A DNA stretch of 64,000 nucleotides from Pontiella sulfatireligans (GTDB lineage Bacteria > Verrucomicrobiota > Kiritimatiellia > Kiritimatiellales > Pontiellaceae). Positions 25,296 through 33,048 of the stretch are shown here, piece by piece. The position numbers and the translations under genes were made by a program. Position 1 is the first letter of the stretch. Each line of letters begins with the position of its first letter. The stretch is from positions 744,001-808,000 of the forward strand of contig NZ_CAAHFH010000002.1 of assembly GCF_900890705.1 (NCBI RefSeq), in the 5' to 3' direction. The notes beneath the pieces were generated by a model that saw only the letters and a list, made by a program, of their open reading frames with translations, did no database searches and was not told the origin of the DNA.

Positions 25296-26570
25296 CTATT
25301 GCTTCGGCTTCAGCAAATCTTGCTGCAAAGCATTCTGCCCCTTTATCTCCAGCATGGGGGCAACCGGTTGCTTCTCGTCTGCAGCGTCGATGGCGGACGC
25401 CATCTTTTCCAGCCAAAGACGGAATTCTTCGCCGCCGATGCGGTCGGCAAAAGCCTGGAAGGAACGGTCTTCGCGCACAGGATCGAGCAGGGGATCCTGC
25501 ATCCAGCCCATCACGATTTTCTGTCCGAAAAGCTGTGCGGCGCGACCGAGCGTCTGGACCGTTTCCGGGCCGTCGAGCAGCTGGGCGTAGCATACGGCCA
25601 ATTGCTTGTAGTAGCCCTGCTTCCGGTAGTTGAAGTCGTGGAGTGAACTCAACGGAACAAGCGCCTGGTTATACTCCTTGACCTGCATGTATGCAGCCGC
25701 CTGCATCTCCAGCGCCTGAACGTCCTTTTTCCCGCCGGCCATAACCCGGCCATAGGCTTCGGCCGCCTCGACAAACTCCCCTTCAGCATAGAGCGCATTG
25801 GCAAGGTGGCGAACCACCTCGTCGTCGGAAGTGTTTTCCTCGAGGTACCATTCGGCCATATAGCGAACCGCCTGGTGGTCGCCGTAGGCGTCGAGCGCCT
25901 CAATCAATCGTCGCTGAATATCCCCCCTCGATGGATCAACGCTCACCAAGCGGATATATGCATTGACGGCCTCAACATATAATTCCTTGGCGAAATACAA
26001 CTCCCCCAACCGCTCCAGCGCATCCATGTGCGCCGGATCAAGACGAAGCGCATCCTGGCAACGCTCAATGGCTTGGTCATAGTTGTTGCGCTGCAAAAGG
26101 GCATCGGCGACGCGCACCAACCGGTCGGCCTCCTTCCAGAGCTCGATCCGCTCAGCAAACTGCTCGCGCGCCTTTTGATCCTGAATGTCAAAATCCTCCA
26201 CCATAACCACCTCGCGCAATACAGGCGAGGTTTCGGCGACAGTCTGGTTGTCGATCCAAATGCTTTCCTCATAGAGATTGATGCCCTTGCGAAGCATGAA
26301 AAACGCAATAACCAGCAACAAAATCATGACGGCCGACTTGAGGATGGCCAGCAACGCCATCTTTTCGCGCGGATCGATGGTCTCCTTGCGCCGCCCAGCC
26401 ACCGCCTGATGGCGGCCCGTCTTGCGCACACGGCGGCTTTCCGTCTCGGAACGGTCTTCAATCAGAGGCGCCTCGGTCGGCGCCCCGCTGTAGAACTCGG
26501 AGTTCACGGGCAGGTTTTCATAGCCTCCGGCAACGCGCTTCGAGCTGTCTTCGCGGTTCTTTTTTCTCAT
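25296..26570 (-). CDS. Membrane-anchored TPR protein
   Basis: 424 residues. The N-terminal 70 residues are charged and cytoplasmic (RKKNREDSSKR, TESRRVRKTGRHQ), followed by one membrane helix (LLAILKSAVMILLLVIAFFML). From about residue 145 there are five or six TPR-like units (ALLQRNNYDQAIERCQDALRL, LGELYFAKELYVEAVNAYIRL, LANALYAEGEFVEAAEAYGRV, AAYMQVKEYNQALVPL). TPR arrays organise protein complexes. With the glycosyltransferase next to it, a scaffold for a polysaccharide system is possible, as seen with TPR proteins in exopolysaccharide operons, but this is inference. Confidence 0.75.
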   Translation of the reverse strand: MRKKNREDSSKRVAGGYENLPVNSEFYSGAPTEAPLIEDRSETESRRVRKTGRHQAVAGRRKETIDPREKMALLAILKSAVMILLLVIAFFMLRKGINLYEESIWIDNQTVAETSPVLREVVMVEDFDIQDQKAREQFAERIELWKEADRLVRVADALLQRNNYDQAIERCQDALRLDPAHMDALERLGELYFAKELYVEAVNAYIRLVSVDPSRGDIQRRLIEALDAYGDHQAVRYMAEWYLEENTSDDEVVRHLANALYAEGEFVEAAEAYGRVMAGGKKDVQALEMQAAAYMQVKEYNQALVPLSSLHDFNYRKQGYYKQLAVCYAQLLDGPETVQTLGRAAQLFGQKIVMGWMQDPLLDPVREDRSFQAFADRIGGEEFRLWLEKMASAIDAADEKQPVAPMLEIKGQNALQQDLLKPKQ

Positions 26571-26706
26571 AAATCAACCATATAGCGGTTATCCGCGCAG
26601 GGGCGCAGGCAAATCATTCCATAAACAAAGGGTTGCAGTATTAAACGGGGGGAGGTAAGTGTCAAGTGTTGCTCCGGAATGGCAGAATTTAATTAACAGG
26701 TAAAAT

Positions 26707-26925
26707 ATGACCTCTTTCATCACACAATTCATTGTCGCCCTCATCGCGGTTGGAATCCCGCTCAGCATCCTTGGGCTCATCAACGCGCTGCGCAAAAAGC
26801 AGCCCGGATGCTCCGGAAGCCACGACTGCGTGGTCTACAAAGGGGAAAAAGTGCAATGTCCCTCCTGCGACCTCCGCGAATTCAAGGCGCAGCTCGCCGC
26901 CGCACAACAGCAGCAACAGGATTAG
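26707..26925 (+). CDS. Small membrane protein with Cys-rich tail
   Basis: 72 residues: one N-terminal membrane helix (FIVALIAVGIPLSILGLI), a basic patch (NALRKKQPG), then GCSGSHDC and CPSCD, four cysteines able to bind iron or zinc, and a Gln-rich end. The layout recalls FeoB-associated small proteins and NqrM (the Na+-NQR iron-delivery factor), both of which have one helix followed by Cys pairs. The match is by layout only. It faces the fur gene convergently, which fits an iron-related role. Weak Shine-Dalgarno (AACAGGTAAAATATG). Confidence 0.6.
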   Translation: MTSFITQFIVALIAVGIPLSILGLINALRKKQPGCSGSHDCVVYKGEKVQCPSCDLREFKAQLAAAQQQQQD

Positions 26926-26951
26926 AATCAGCTCCCAACAAGCGGATCGGA

Positions 26952-27434
26952 CTATTCGTCCGCGCAACTTTTGCAGGAGCCAAAAACCACAATGCGGTGG
27001 TTTCGTTCAACAAAGCCTTTCTCCTTGCAGGCCTCTGTAATCAGCTCCATGATTTTTTCGTCGGAAAACTCGATGAAATCTCCGCACTTATCGCATATCA
27101 TGTGTTCATGATGCGGGTGGTTGAACGTGTGCTCATAATGGGCGTGCACATCGGTATCGCGGATCACCCGCACCAAACCGGCCTCCTCCATCAAGGCCAG
27201 CGTGCGGTAGACCGTTCCCCGGCTCACATGGTTCAAGCCGCTCGAAAGCTGCGCCGCCAAGTCGTCCGCGCAAAAATGGTCGTGGCGCGAAAATACCTGG
27301 GTTAGAACGATCTTGCGCGCCTGGGTGACCCGTGCATCCTTCTTCTTCAAAAAATCAACAAACAGGGGCCAAGCTTCCTCAACCGACTGTCTCACTTCTT
27401 CGGGCAACTGCTGCTCATCTAAAATATCACTCAT
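26952..27434 (-). CDS. fur: Fur family metal-dependent repressor
   Basis: 160 residues. Winged helix with recognition helix SRGTVYRTLALMEEAG (71-86), then metal motifs: HPHHEHMIC (107-114), structural zinc cysteines CDKC (114-117) and CKSC (154-157), and Asp/His ligands in DVHAHYEH. The Fur subgroup (Fur, Zur, PerR) cannot be decided from sequence alone; HHEHMICDKCG with the C-terminal Cys pair is most like Fur or PerR. An N-terminal extension of about 20 residues is present. It is transcribed away from a ferredoxin gene, sharing a 142-bp intergenic region with a perfect palindrome that may be its operator. Confidence 0.88.
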   Translation of the reverse strand: MSDILDEQQLPEEVRQSVEEAWPLFVDFLKKKDARVTQARKIVLTQVFSRHDHFCADDLAAQLSSGLNHVSRGTVYRTLALMEEAGLVRVIRDTDVHAHYEHTFNHPHHEHMICDKCGDFIEFSDEKIMELITEACKEKGFVERNHRIVVFGSCKSCADE

Positions 27435-27470
27435 CGGCGCGCCTGTTCCTTTTTGGAATTGAATCTATAT

Positions 27471-27484
27471 ATAAACATGTTTAT
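27471..27484. promoter_or_regulatory. Palindrome between fur and the ferredoxin gene (candidate operator)
   Basis: ATAAACATGTTTAT is a perfect 14-bp palindrome 37 bp from the fur start on one side and 92 bp from the ferredoxin start on the other, in the most AT-rich part of the intergenic region (TATATATAAACATG). A TG-extended -10-like TATATT for the ferredoxin lies at 27521-27526. It does not match the classical Fur box well; it is closer in style to Fur/PerR-type inverted repeats. Confidence 0.4.
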
Positions 27485-27576
27485 GGGCACAATTGAGGGT
27501 GTAATCAAGATTTTTGCTGGTATATTGCTCTGTTTTACGCAACAACAAAATCAACTAACCCATTGGAGGAAGAATC

Positions 27577-27747
27577 ATGGCATATGTAATTTCAAGCGAG
27601 TGCATTTCCTGCGGCGCATGCGAGTCCACCTGCCCGGTGGAAGCAATCAAGCAAGGCGACGACCAGTTCGTCATCGATGCAAACACCTGCACGGACTGCG
27701 GCGCATGCGCCGATTCCTGCCCGGTCGACGCCATCGCTGCTGGCTAA
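27577..27747 (+). CDS. 2[4Fe-4S] bacterial-type ferredoxin
   Basis: 56 residues, start after TTGGAGGAAGAATC. Two cluster motifs in tandem: CISCGACESTCP (residues 9-20) and CTDCGACADSCP (38-49), each CxxCxxCxxxCP, with the expected symmetric fold and the C-terminal VDAIAAG. It carries low-potential electrons in the cytoplasm, for example to or from pyruvate:ferredoxin oxidoreductase or hydrogenase. Single gene with its own terminator 25 bp downstream. Confidence 0.95.
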   Translation: MAYVISSECISCGACESTCPVEAIKQGDDQFVIDANTCTDCGACADSCPVDAIAAG

Positions 27748-27771
27748 ACCTGCACGGAATGCAACAAACGA

Positions 27772-27797
27772 AAAGCGGCCCAACGGCCGCTTTTTTT
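27772..27797 (+). terminator. Rho-independent terminator of the ferredoxin gene
   Basis: AAAGCGGCC, loop CAAC, GGCCGCTTT followed by TTTT: a 9-bp perfect stem. Confidence 0.92.
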
Positions 27798-27893
27798 GTG
27801 TGCCCTTCGCAGATTTTAGTGGCAACGAATGTAGACCCCTTAGTTGCGAAAAGTCCTCATCCTCCATAAAAATATACGAAGAGCCACCCACAA

Positions 27894-27927
27894 AAAAAGA
27901 CGCGGCGCTTATGCACCGCGTCTTTTT
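27894..27927 (-). terminator. Rho-independent terminator of the sahR-ahcY operon
   Basis: AAAAAGACGCGG and CCGCGTCTTTTT form a 12-bp perfect stem with a 10-nt loop; T-runs exist in both directions. It lies 37 bp beyond the ahcY stop codon, and could also serve as a second stop from the ferredoxin side. Confidence 0.9.
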
Positions 27928-27964
27928 CGAATGGCCATTCATCCAGCCATCCAGCCTTCCAACC

Positions 27965-29392
27965 CTAATACCGGTAGTGATCGGGCTTGAACGGACCGTT
28001 CTTCGGAATGCCCAAATACTTGGCCTGCTTGTTGGTCAGGGCATCCAGCTTCACGCCGATCTTTTCGAGGTGCAAACGGGCCACCTCTTCGTCGAGAATC
28101 TTCGGCAGCGTGTAGACGCCGATCGGATACTTGCCCGGGTTGCAATAGAGCTCCATCTGCGCCAGCACCTGGTTGGTGAAGCTGTTGCTCATCACGAAAC
28201 TCGGATGCCCGGTGGCGCAGCCGAGGTTCACCAAGCGGCCTTCGGCCAGCAGAATGATGCTGTTGCCCTTCGGCATCGTGATCTTGTCGACCTGCGGCTT
28301 GATGTTCGTCCACTTGTATTTCTTCATCTTCTCGACCTGAATCTCGGAATCAAAGTGGCCAATGTTGCAGACGATCGCCATGTCCTTCATCTTTTTCATG
28401 TGGCGTTCGGTAATCACTTCGCAGTTTCCGGTGGTCGTAACGAATACATCGCCGATTAAAACGGCGTCGTCCATGTTCACGACTTCATAGCCTTCCATCG
28501 CCGCCTGCAACGCGCAGATCGGATCGATTTCCGTAACGATCACGCGGGCGCCCTGCCCCACGAGCGACTGCGCGCAGCCTTTGCCCACGTCGCCATAGCC
28601 TGCAACCACGGCGATTTTGCCCGAAAGCATGACGTCCGTCGCACGCATGATGCTGTCGACGAGCGAGTGACGGCAGCCGTAGAGGTTGTCGAATTTGGAC
28701 TTGGTAACGGAGTCGTTGACGTTGAACGCAGGGAAAAGCAGTTCGCCCTTTTCAGCCAGCTGGTAGAGGCGGTGCACACCGGTCGTGGTTTCTTCGGAAA
28801 CACCAAGGATGTCTTTGGCGATGCGGGAGAAGCGTTTCGGATCCTTTTTCAGCGCCTTCTTGAGCTGAGCAAAGAACACGGCCTCTTCTTCGCTGCCCGG
28901 TTTCTTGTCGAGGATGGATGGGTTCTGCTCGGCCTTGTAGCCCACTTGGACAAACATGGTCGCGTCGCCGCCGTCGTCGAGAATCATGCTCGGGCCCTTG
29001 CCGTTGCCCCAGTCGAGAACCTTGTCAGTATATTCCCAATACTCTTCCAGCGACTCGCCCTTCACGGCAAACACCGGCGTGCCGGTTTTGGCGATGGTCG
29101 CAGCGGCGTGGTCCTGCGTGGAGAAAATGTTGCAGCTTGCCCAGCGCACTTTCGCGCCCAGCTCCTGCAGGGTTTCAATCAGCATCGCCGTCTGGATCGT
29201 CATGTGGAGCGATCCGGTGATGCGCGCGCCCTTGAGCGGCTTTTCAGTGCCATACTTTTCGCGCAGCGCCATCAGGCCCGGCATTTCATATTCCGCCAGC
29301 TCCATCTCCTTGCGGCCAAACGCGGCCAGCGAGATATCGGCGATGACATAGTCCTGTACTTTTTTCTTTGCAGCTTTCTTTTTTCCAGCCAT
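27965..29392 (-). CDS. ahcY: Adenosylhomocysteinase (SAH hydrolase)
   Basis: 475 residues, AAGGAGACTTCCAATG. Conserved motifs throughout: GSLHMTIQTAMLIETL, ASCNIFSTQDHAAA, the NAD loop VAGYGDVGKGCA (about residues 263-274), VTEIDPICALQAAMEGYEV, GHFDSEI, and the invariant C-terminal KPDHYRY. It splits S-adenosylhomocysteine to adenosine and homocysteine, relieving product inhibition of methyltransferases. The extra insertion around residues 140-200 is the form seen in many bacteria. A Lys-rich opening (MAGKKKAAKKK) precedes the conserved start. Second gene of an operon with sahR, 23 bp downstream of it. Confidence 0.97.
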   Translation of the reverse strand: MAGKKKAAKKKVQDYVIADISLAAFGRKEMELAEYEMPGLMALREKYGTEKPLKGARITGSLHMTIQTAMLIETLQELGAKVRWASCNIFSTQDHAAATIAKTGTPVFAVKGESLEEYWEYTDKVLDWGNGKGPSMILDDGGDATMFVQVGYKAEQNPSILDKKPGSEEEAVFFAQLKKALKKDPKRFSRIAKDILGVSEETTTGVHRLYQLAEKGELLFPAFNVNDSVTKSKFDNLYGCRHSLVDSIMRATDVMLSGKIAVVAGYGDVGKGCAQSLVGQGARVIVTEIDPICALQAAMEGYEVVNMDDAVLIGDVFVTTTGNCEVITERHMKKMKDMAIVCNIGHFDSEIQVEKMKKYKWTNIKPQVDKITMPKGNSIILLAEGRLVNLGCATGHPSFVMSNSFTNQVLAQMELYCNPGKYPIGVYTLPKILDEEVARLHLEKIGVKLDALTNKQAKYLGIPKNGPFKPDHYRY

Positions 29393-29415
29393 TGGAAGTC
29401 TCCTTGGTTTGTAGA

Positions 29416-30339
29416 TTATTTCTTGGTGCCAACAACAATTAAAACAGATAGATCAGGCGTCGAGCCCGGCAGCGAGTCCAGCACCACCGGCTGAACATCG
29501 GCGGTTTTCAGCCATTCGCGGATTTCGAGCGGATCGAAACCGAGCCATTGGTCGGCCCATTCCTCGCGCGCCCACTCGTGCTCGTGGCGCACGAGATCGA
29601 GAATCACCAGACGGCCGCCCGGCTTCAAGCCGTCCGCCGCCAACTGAACCACGTTTTCGGGATTCGAAGTGTGGTGCAGCGCCTGGCTCAGAAATACCGC
29701 ATCAAACGCCTCGCCCGCCAAATCCAGCTCTTCGAGGTTGCCCACCCGCAAATCGAGCTGTTCTGCCACGTTCTGCTCGCCCGCCTTTTCGGAAACGAGC
29801 TTGAGCATCTTTTCCGACTGGTCGTAAGCGACCACCTTATCGGCAAAGCGGGCCAGCAGCAGGGTCAGCGCCCCTTCCCCGCAGCCGAGGTCGGCCACTT
29901 TCTGTCCGGCAAAACCGGCCGCCAATCCAGCCGCCAACGCCTGCCAGCCGCCGCCCGGTTCGGTCAGCGAGCCATAGCGCCCGGCAATCCCATCAAAAAA
30001 CTCGCGGCTTTTCCGGCGTCGCAGATCCAGCACGCGCTCCACCGCCGCGGCGTCGCGGTTGGCCACCGGAAGATCCTTGAGCCGGTCGTTGAGGATTTGC
30101 GCAAACGCGGCATCGCGGAACAGCTCGCCCCGGTTGTAGTGCACCGAGGTGCCGTCGCGCCGCGAAGCCACCAACCCGGCTTCGCGCATCGGCTTGAGAT
30201 GGCGGCTAACGGTCGATTGCGGCATTTCCAGTGCCTGGACAAGCTCCGCCACGGAAAGTTCCGCTTGGTCGACCGCCCGCAGAATCCGTAGCCGGCCCTC
30301 GTCCGCCAGCGCCTTGAAAATATCTAGAATATCACTCAT
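29416..30339 (-). CDS. sahR: ArsR-type HTH regulator fused to SAM methyltransferase-like domain (SahR type)
   Basis: 307 residues. Residues 1-95 are an ArsR winged helix (LADEGRLRILRAV, ELVQALEMPQSTVSRHLKPMREAGLV). Residues about 145-300 are a class I methyltransferase fold (VADLGCGEGALTLLLARF, FLSQALHHTSNPENVV, LKPGGRLVILDLVRH). This fusion next to ahcY matches SahR, known in Proteobacteria as a repressor of methionine-cycle genes that senses S-adenosylhomocysteine. Here it is the first gene of the sahR-ahcY pair and is itself preceded by an inverted-repeat operator, so autoregulation is likely. It might alternatively be an active methyltransferase. Confidence 0.85.
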   Translation of the reverse strand: MSDILDIFKALADEGRLRILRAVDQAELSVAELVQALEMPQSTVSRHLKPMREAGLVASRRDGTSVHYNRGELFRDAAFAQILNDRLKDLPVANRDAAAVERVLDLRRRKSREFFDGIAGRYGSLTEPGGGWQALAAGLAAGFAGQKVADLGCGEGALTLLLARFADKVVAYDQSEKMLKLVSEKAGEQNVAEQLDLRVGNLEELDLAGEAFDAVFLSQALHHTSNPENVVQLAADGLKPGGRLVILDLVRHEHEWAREEWADQWLGFDPLEIREWLKTADVQPVVLDSLPGSTPDLSVLIVVGTKK

Positions 30340-30346
30340 TATCCAT

Positions 30347-30391
30347 ATATCCGAATTTCCGGATAAAAGGATATTTACCCCGCCCTGTCAA
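30347..30391 (-). promoter_or_regulatory. sahR promoter and candidate operator
   Basis: On the minus strand TTGACA (30391-30386) is followed after 17 bp by a TTTTAT-like -10. Over and after the -10 lies TATCCG, 6 bp, CGGATA (30348-30365), with an extra outer GGATAT at 30369-30374. The site is 8-35 bp before the sahR ATG, so a bound repressor would block transcription of both sahR and ahcY. Confidence 0.6.
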
Positions 30392-30480
30392 CGCCCTTGC
30401 GCGAAAATCGGCGCTTTGCGCTTGTTTTTGAACCGCGCAGCGCCGACCGTACCAAACTTACGAAAAATCAGGAAACTTGA

Positions 30481-31272
30481 ATGAAAATGGTAAACAATGC
30501 GCTTTCGATCGGCTCCGTAATGGGCATTCCGATTCGTTTGCATCTCTCTCTTTTAATCGCAATCGTCGTGCTGTCGCTTTTTTCCGGCGCCGGTTTGCTG
30601 GCGGTGCTTATTCTCGCCGTCGGTGTTTTTGGGAGCGTTGCCCTGCACGAACTCGGGCACTCGGTGGTGGCGCGGGCCAAAGGCGGCTACATCCACGAAA
30701 TCGTCCTCTACCCTTTTGGAGGCGCGGCAAAAATCTCAAACCTGCCCAAGCGGCCAGTCGACGAAATGCTGGTGGCGCTGGCGGGCCCGGCGGTCAGCCT
30801 GCTGCTGGCTCTTATTTTCCGCCAATGGGAAATCACGCAGTTTCTGGGCTACCTCAACACCATGCTTTTTCTGTTCAACATGCTGCCGGTCTTTCCGATG
30901 GATGGCGGACGCGTGCTTCGCGCAGCGCTCACCATCAAACACGGACGGCTTGACGCCACCCGCATGGCGGCCTCCGTCGGGAAATATTTCTGCGGCCTCT
31001 TTGTGATTATCGGCTTGTTCGGCATGCCGATTCAATTGCTCGGGCTGATCGGCCCGCTCCGACCCAGCCTGATGCTGGCGTTCATCGGAGGCTACATCTA
31101 CTTTGCCGGTCAGCAGGAATACCGGATGGTGATGATGGAGCATCAGGCCAGTGGCTTCAGCAACCCGCGCGCGGGCAGCATCGAGGTCGAAGTCAGCCCG
31201 CCGCCATACGCCGCGGGCCAAGGGAATTCAGAGAACCTTGCCGAAAAACTACGGCGACTCTTCCACCGGTAG
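30481..31272 (+). CDS. M50 site-2 protease family membrane protein
   Basis: 263 residues. Zinc protease motif HELGH in SVALHELGHSVVARAKG (about residues 56-72) and the second ligand motif NMLPVFPMDGGRVLRA (about residues 138-153), inside six hydrophobic segments. GGAAKISNLPKRPVDEMLVALAGPAVS is the conserved connecting segment. S2P enzymes cut substrates within the membrane, often anti-sigma factors. This is the short form without PDZ or CBS domains. Shine-Dalgarno TCAGGAAACTTGA. The 3' end overlaps a convergent gene by 24 bp. Confidence 0.88.
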   Translation: MKMVNNALSIGSVMGIPIRLHLSLLIAIVVLSLFSGAGLLAVLILAVGVFGSVALHELGHSVVARAKGGYIHEIVLYPFGGAAKISNLPKRPVDEMLVALAGPAVSLLLALIFRQWEITQFLGYLNTMLFLFNMLPVFPMDGGRVLRAALTIKHGRLDATRMAASVGKYFCGLFVIIGLFGMPIQLLGLIGPLRPSLMLAFIGGYIYFAGQQEYRMVMMEHQASGFSNPRAGSIEVEVSPPPYAAGQGNSENLAEKLRRLFHR

Positions 31273-31614
31273 GTTGCTCGGCTGAAAGTTGTAGACCGGT
31301 ACACGCGTGTCGTTTTCCTCCGATTGCTCCCGCGCGACATGCTCCAGATACCAATACTGCCAAACACCAATTACTCCCAAAATAACCACGATGGACCACA
31401 ACACGCTCCACCAAAAAAACTTCTCGTTTTCCGCCTTCCGCGAAAGGTGCAATATGCGGCGGAGTCCCGAGTTCTTCTGGCGGCGCTTCCGGCCGCTTTC
31501 ATCAAACGATTTTCTCGACGCAGACCGACGCTTGCGGTGCGATTTTCTCAATTTTGGATCGTTGCCCGTCAATTGGGCCGGTTCCCGCTGCTTATAAATA
31601 TCCGTATCTGACAT
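31249..31614 (-). CDS. Single-helix membrane protein with basic cytoplasmic domain
   Basis: 121 residues, GGGATGCAACATG. The first 65 residues are strongly basic (KLRKSHRKRRSASRKSF, SGRKRRQKN), then one membrane helix (FFWWSVLWSIVVILGVIGVW) and a short acidic outside tail. No family recognised. It lies 62 bp after waaA on the same strand, so it may be co-transcribed with LPS genes. The 3' end overlaps the M50 protease gene by 24 bp on the opposite strand. Confidence 0.6.
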   Translation of the reverse strand: MSDTDIYKQREPAQLTGNDPKLRKSHRKRRSASRKSFDESGRKRRQKNSGLRRILHLSRKAENEKFFWWSVLWSIVVILGVIGVWQYWYLEHVAREQSEENDTRVPVYNFQPSNLPVEESP

Positions 31615-31676
31615 GTTGCATCCCGTTCTTTAAATGAAACTGCAAAGCTAGCGGAAACAAATATCCGCGTCCATCC

Positions 31677-32966
31677 CTATTCCCCTCCCAAGAGCCCGAC
31701 CGTGCTTTCGATGACGCCTCGGTTTTCGCTGACTACCTGGGCGGCCCGTCGCCCGAGCCGTTCGCGGGCCGTGGGATCGAGCAGCAACGTATCCACGGTG
31801 GAATTGAGCGTCTCGACGCCGTCCACCTGCTTGATCGCCCCGCTTTTGAGGAACTCCTCCATCACGGACGGAAAGTTTTCCATGTTCGGGCCAACCACCA
31901 CGGCCTTGCCGTACATTGCCGGCTCGATCGGGTTCTGCCCGCCGTTTTCCGTCAGGCTCTTGCCCACGAAGATAATGTCGGCCACCGAATAAAAATTGCG
32001 GAGCTCGCCGGTGGTATCGACGAAAAGGACGTCTGGGCGCTCCGGCGACTGATAGCTTTCGAGCAGCGATCGCCGCACAAAGGAGAGGCCCTGCCCTTCC
32101 AGCGCCTGGACCACATCGGCGGCGCGCTCGACGTGCCTCGGCACAATCACCAAAAACAAATTGGGGTTGGCCGGCTTGCATTTTTTGTACAGTTCGCAAA
32201 GCACCGCCTCCTCGCCCGGCCAGGTAGAGCCGCCAAGCAGCACCGTGCATCCGTCGTCCACGCCGAGCTTGCGCATCGTATCCTGCGCCACCTTCTCGCC
32301 GGCCAGGTCGCGCTCGGCCACATCAAACTTAACCGTGCCCATCACATGCACGTTTTGCTTTGGCGCGCCGATGCCGATCATGCGCTCGGCATCGAGCCTG
32401 CTCTGTACGCAGATCGGGTCGATCCGGCGCAGCACGTCCGCCGTCAGCGGCTTCAGCAGGCGGTAGCCCTTGTACGACTTTTTCGACATGCGCCCGTTGA
32501 TGAGCGAAACCGGAATGCCCTGGTCATCCGCCAGCCGGATCAGGTTCGGCCAAAACTCGCCCTCAACCAGTACGATCTGCAACGGGTTGATGATGCGCAG
32601 CACCTTCTTGATAATGACGGGCAGGTCGACCGGAAAATAGAAAAGCACATCGCGCGGGTCGATTTCCTTGCGCCCGATGGCGTGGCCGGTGGAGGAGGTG
32701 GTGCTCAGCGCAAAGCAGGCCTCCGGATGCGCTTCGCGGTAGGCCTTCATGAAGCGCAGCGCGATGAAGATTTCGCCGACGCTGACCGCATGCACCCAAA
32801 CGCGCCGGCGCTCCCGCAGCTGCGCCTTCGTGTTATGCCCGAAATGGCCGACGCGCTGCTCGAAGTGCGAGCCATACCCGCCCCGCTTCAGCATGCGCGA
32901 AATAAATTTCGGCAGCATGCACAGAAACACGATCGGAAAAAGCAGGTTGTAGACAATCCAAAGCAT
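31677..32966 (-). CDS. waaA: Kdo transferase (3-deoxy-D-manno-octulosonic acid transferase)
   Basis: 429 residues from the ATG at 32966, chosen because MLWIVYNLLFPIVFL aligns with the N-terminal membrane anchor of WaaA; the frame upstream adds unrelated residues. GT30 motifs: RVWVHAVSVGE, VLVEGEFWPNLI, LINGRMSKKSY, VLLGGSTWPGEE, and the donor site VGKSLTENGGQNPIEPAMYGKAV. It adds Kdo to lipid IVA on the inner leaflet of the inner membrane, so the organism makes Kdo-containing lipopolysaccharide. Follows the GH29 gene by 82 bp on the same strand. Confidence 0.95.
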   Translation of the reverse strand: MLWIVYNLLFPIVFLCMLPKFISRMLKRGGYGSHFEQRVGHFGHNTKAQLRERRRVWVHAVSVGEIFIALRFMKAYREAHPEACFALSTTSSTGHAIGRKEIDPRDVLFYFPVDLPVIIKKVLRIINPLQIVLVEGEFWPNLIRLADDQGIPVSLINGRMSKKSYKGYRLLKPLTADVLRRIDPICVQSRLDAERMIGIGAPKQNVHVMGTVKFDVAERDLAGEKVAQDTMRKLGVDDGCTVLLGGSTWPGEEAVLCELYKKCKPANPNLFLVIVPRHVERAADVVQALEGQGLSFVRRSLLESYQSPERPDVLFVDTTGELRNFYSVADIIFVGKSLTENGGQNPIEPAMYGKAVVVGPNMENFPSVMEEFLKSGAIKQVDGVETLNSTVDTLLLDPTARERLGRRAAQVVSENRGVIESTVGLLGGE

Positions 32967-33048
32967 AAAGAATCCCGTAGAAAAACGCGGGACTAAACCA
33001 TAAAAGCAACGCCCCCCGCAACGGCAAAGGATTTCCAATGCTCAAACT

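Noticed and set aside
24859..25633. Plus-strand frames of up to 243 codons opposite the glycosyltransferase and TPR genes
   Set aside because: Shadow frames; the minus-strand products have clear domains.
27577..27765. Readthrough extension of the ferredoxin past TAA (next codons encode TCTECN)
   Set aside because: The 56-residue product is already a complete 2[4Fe-4S] ferredoxin with usual ending, and a terminator follows directly.
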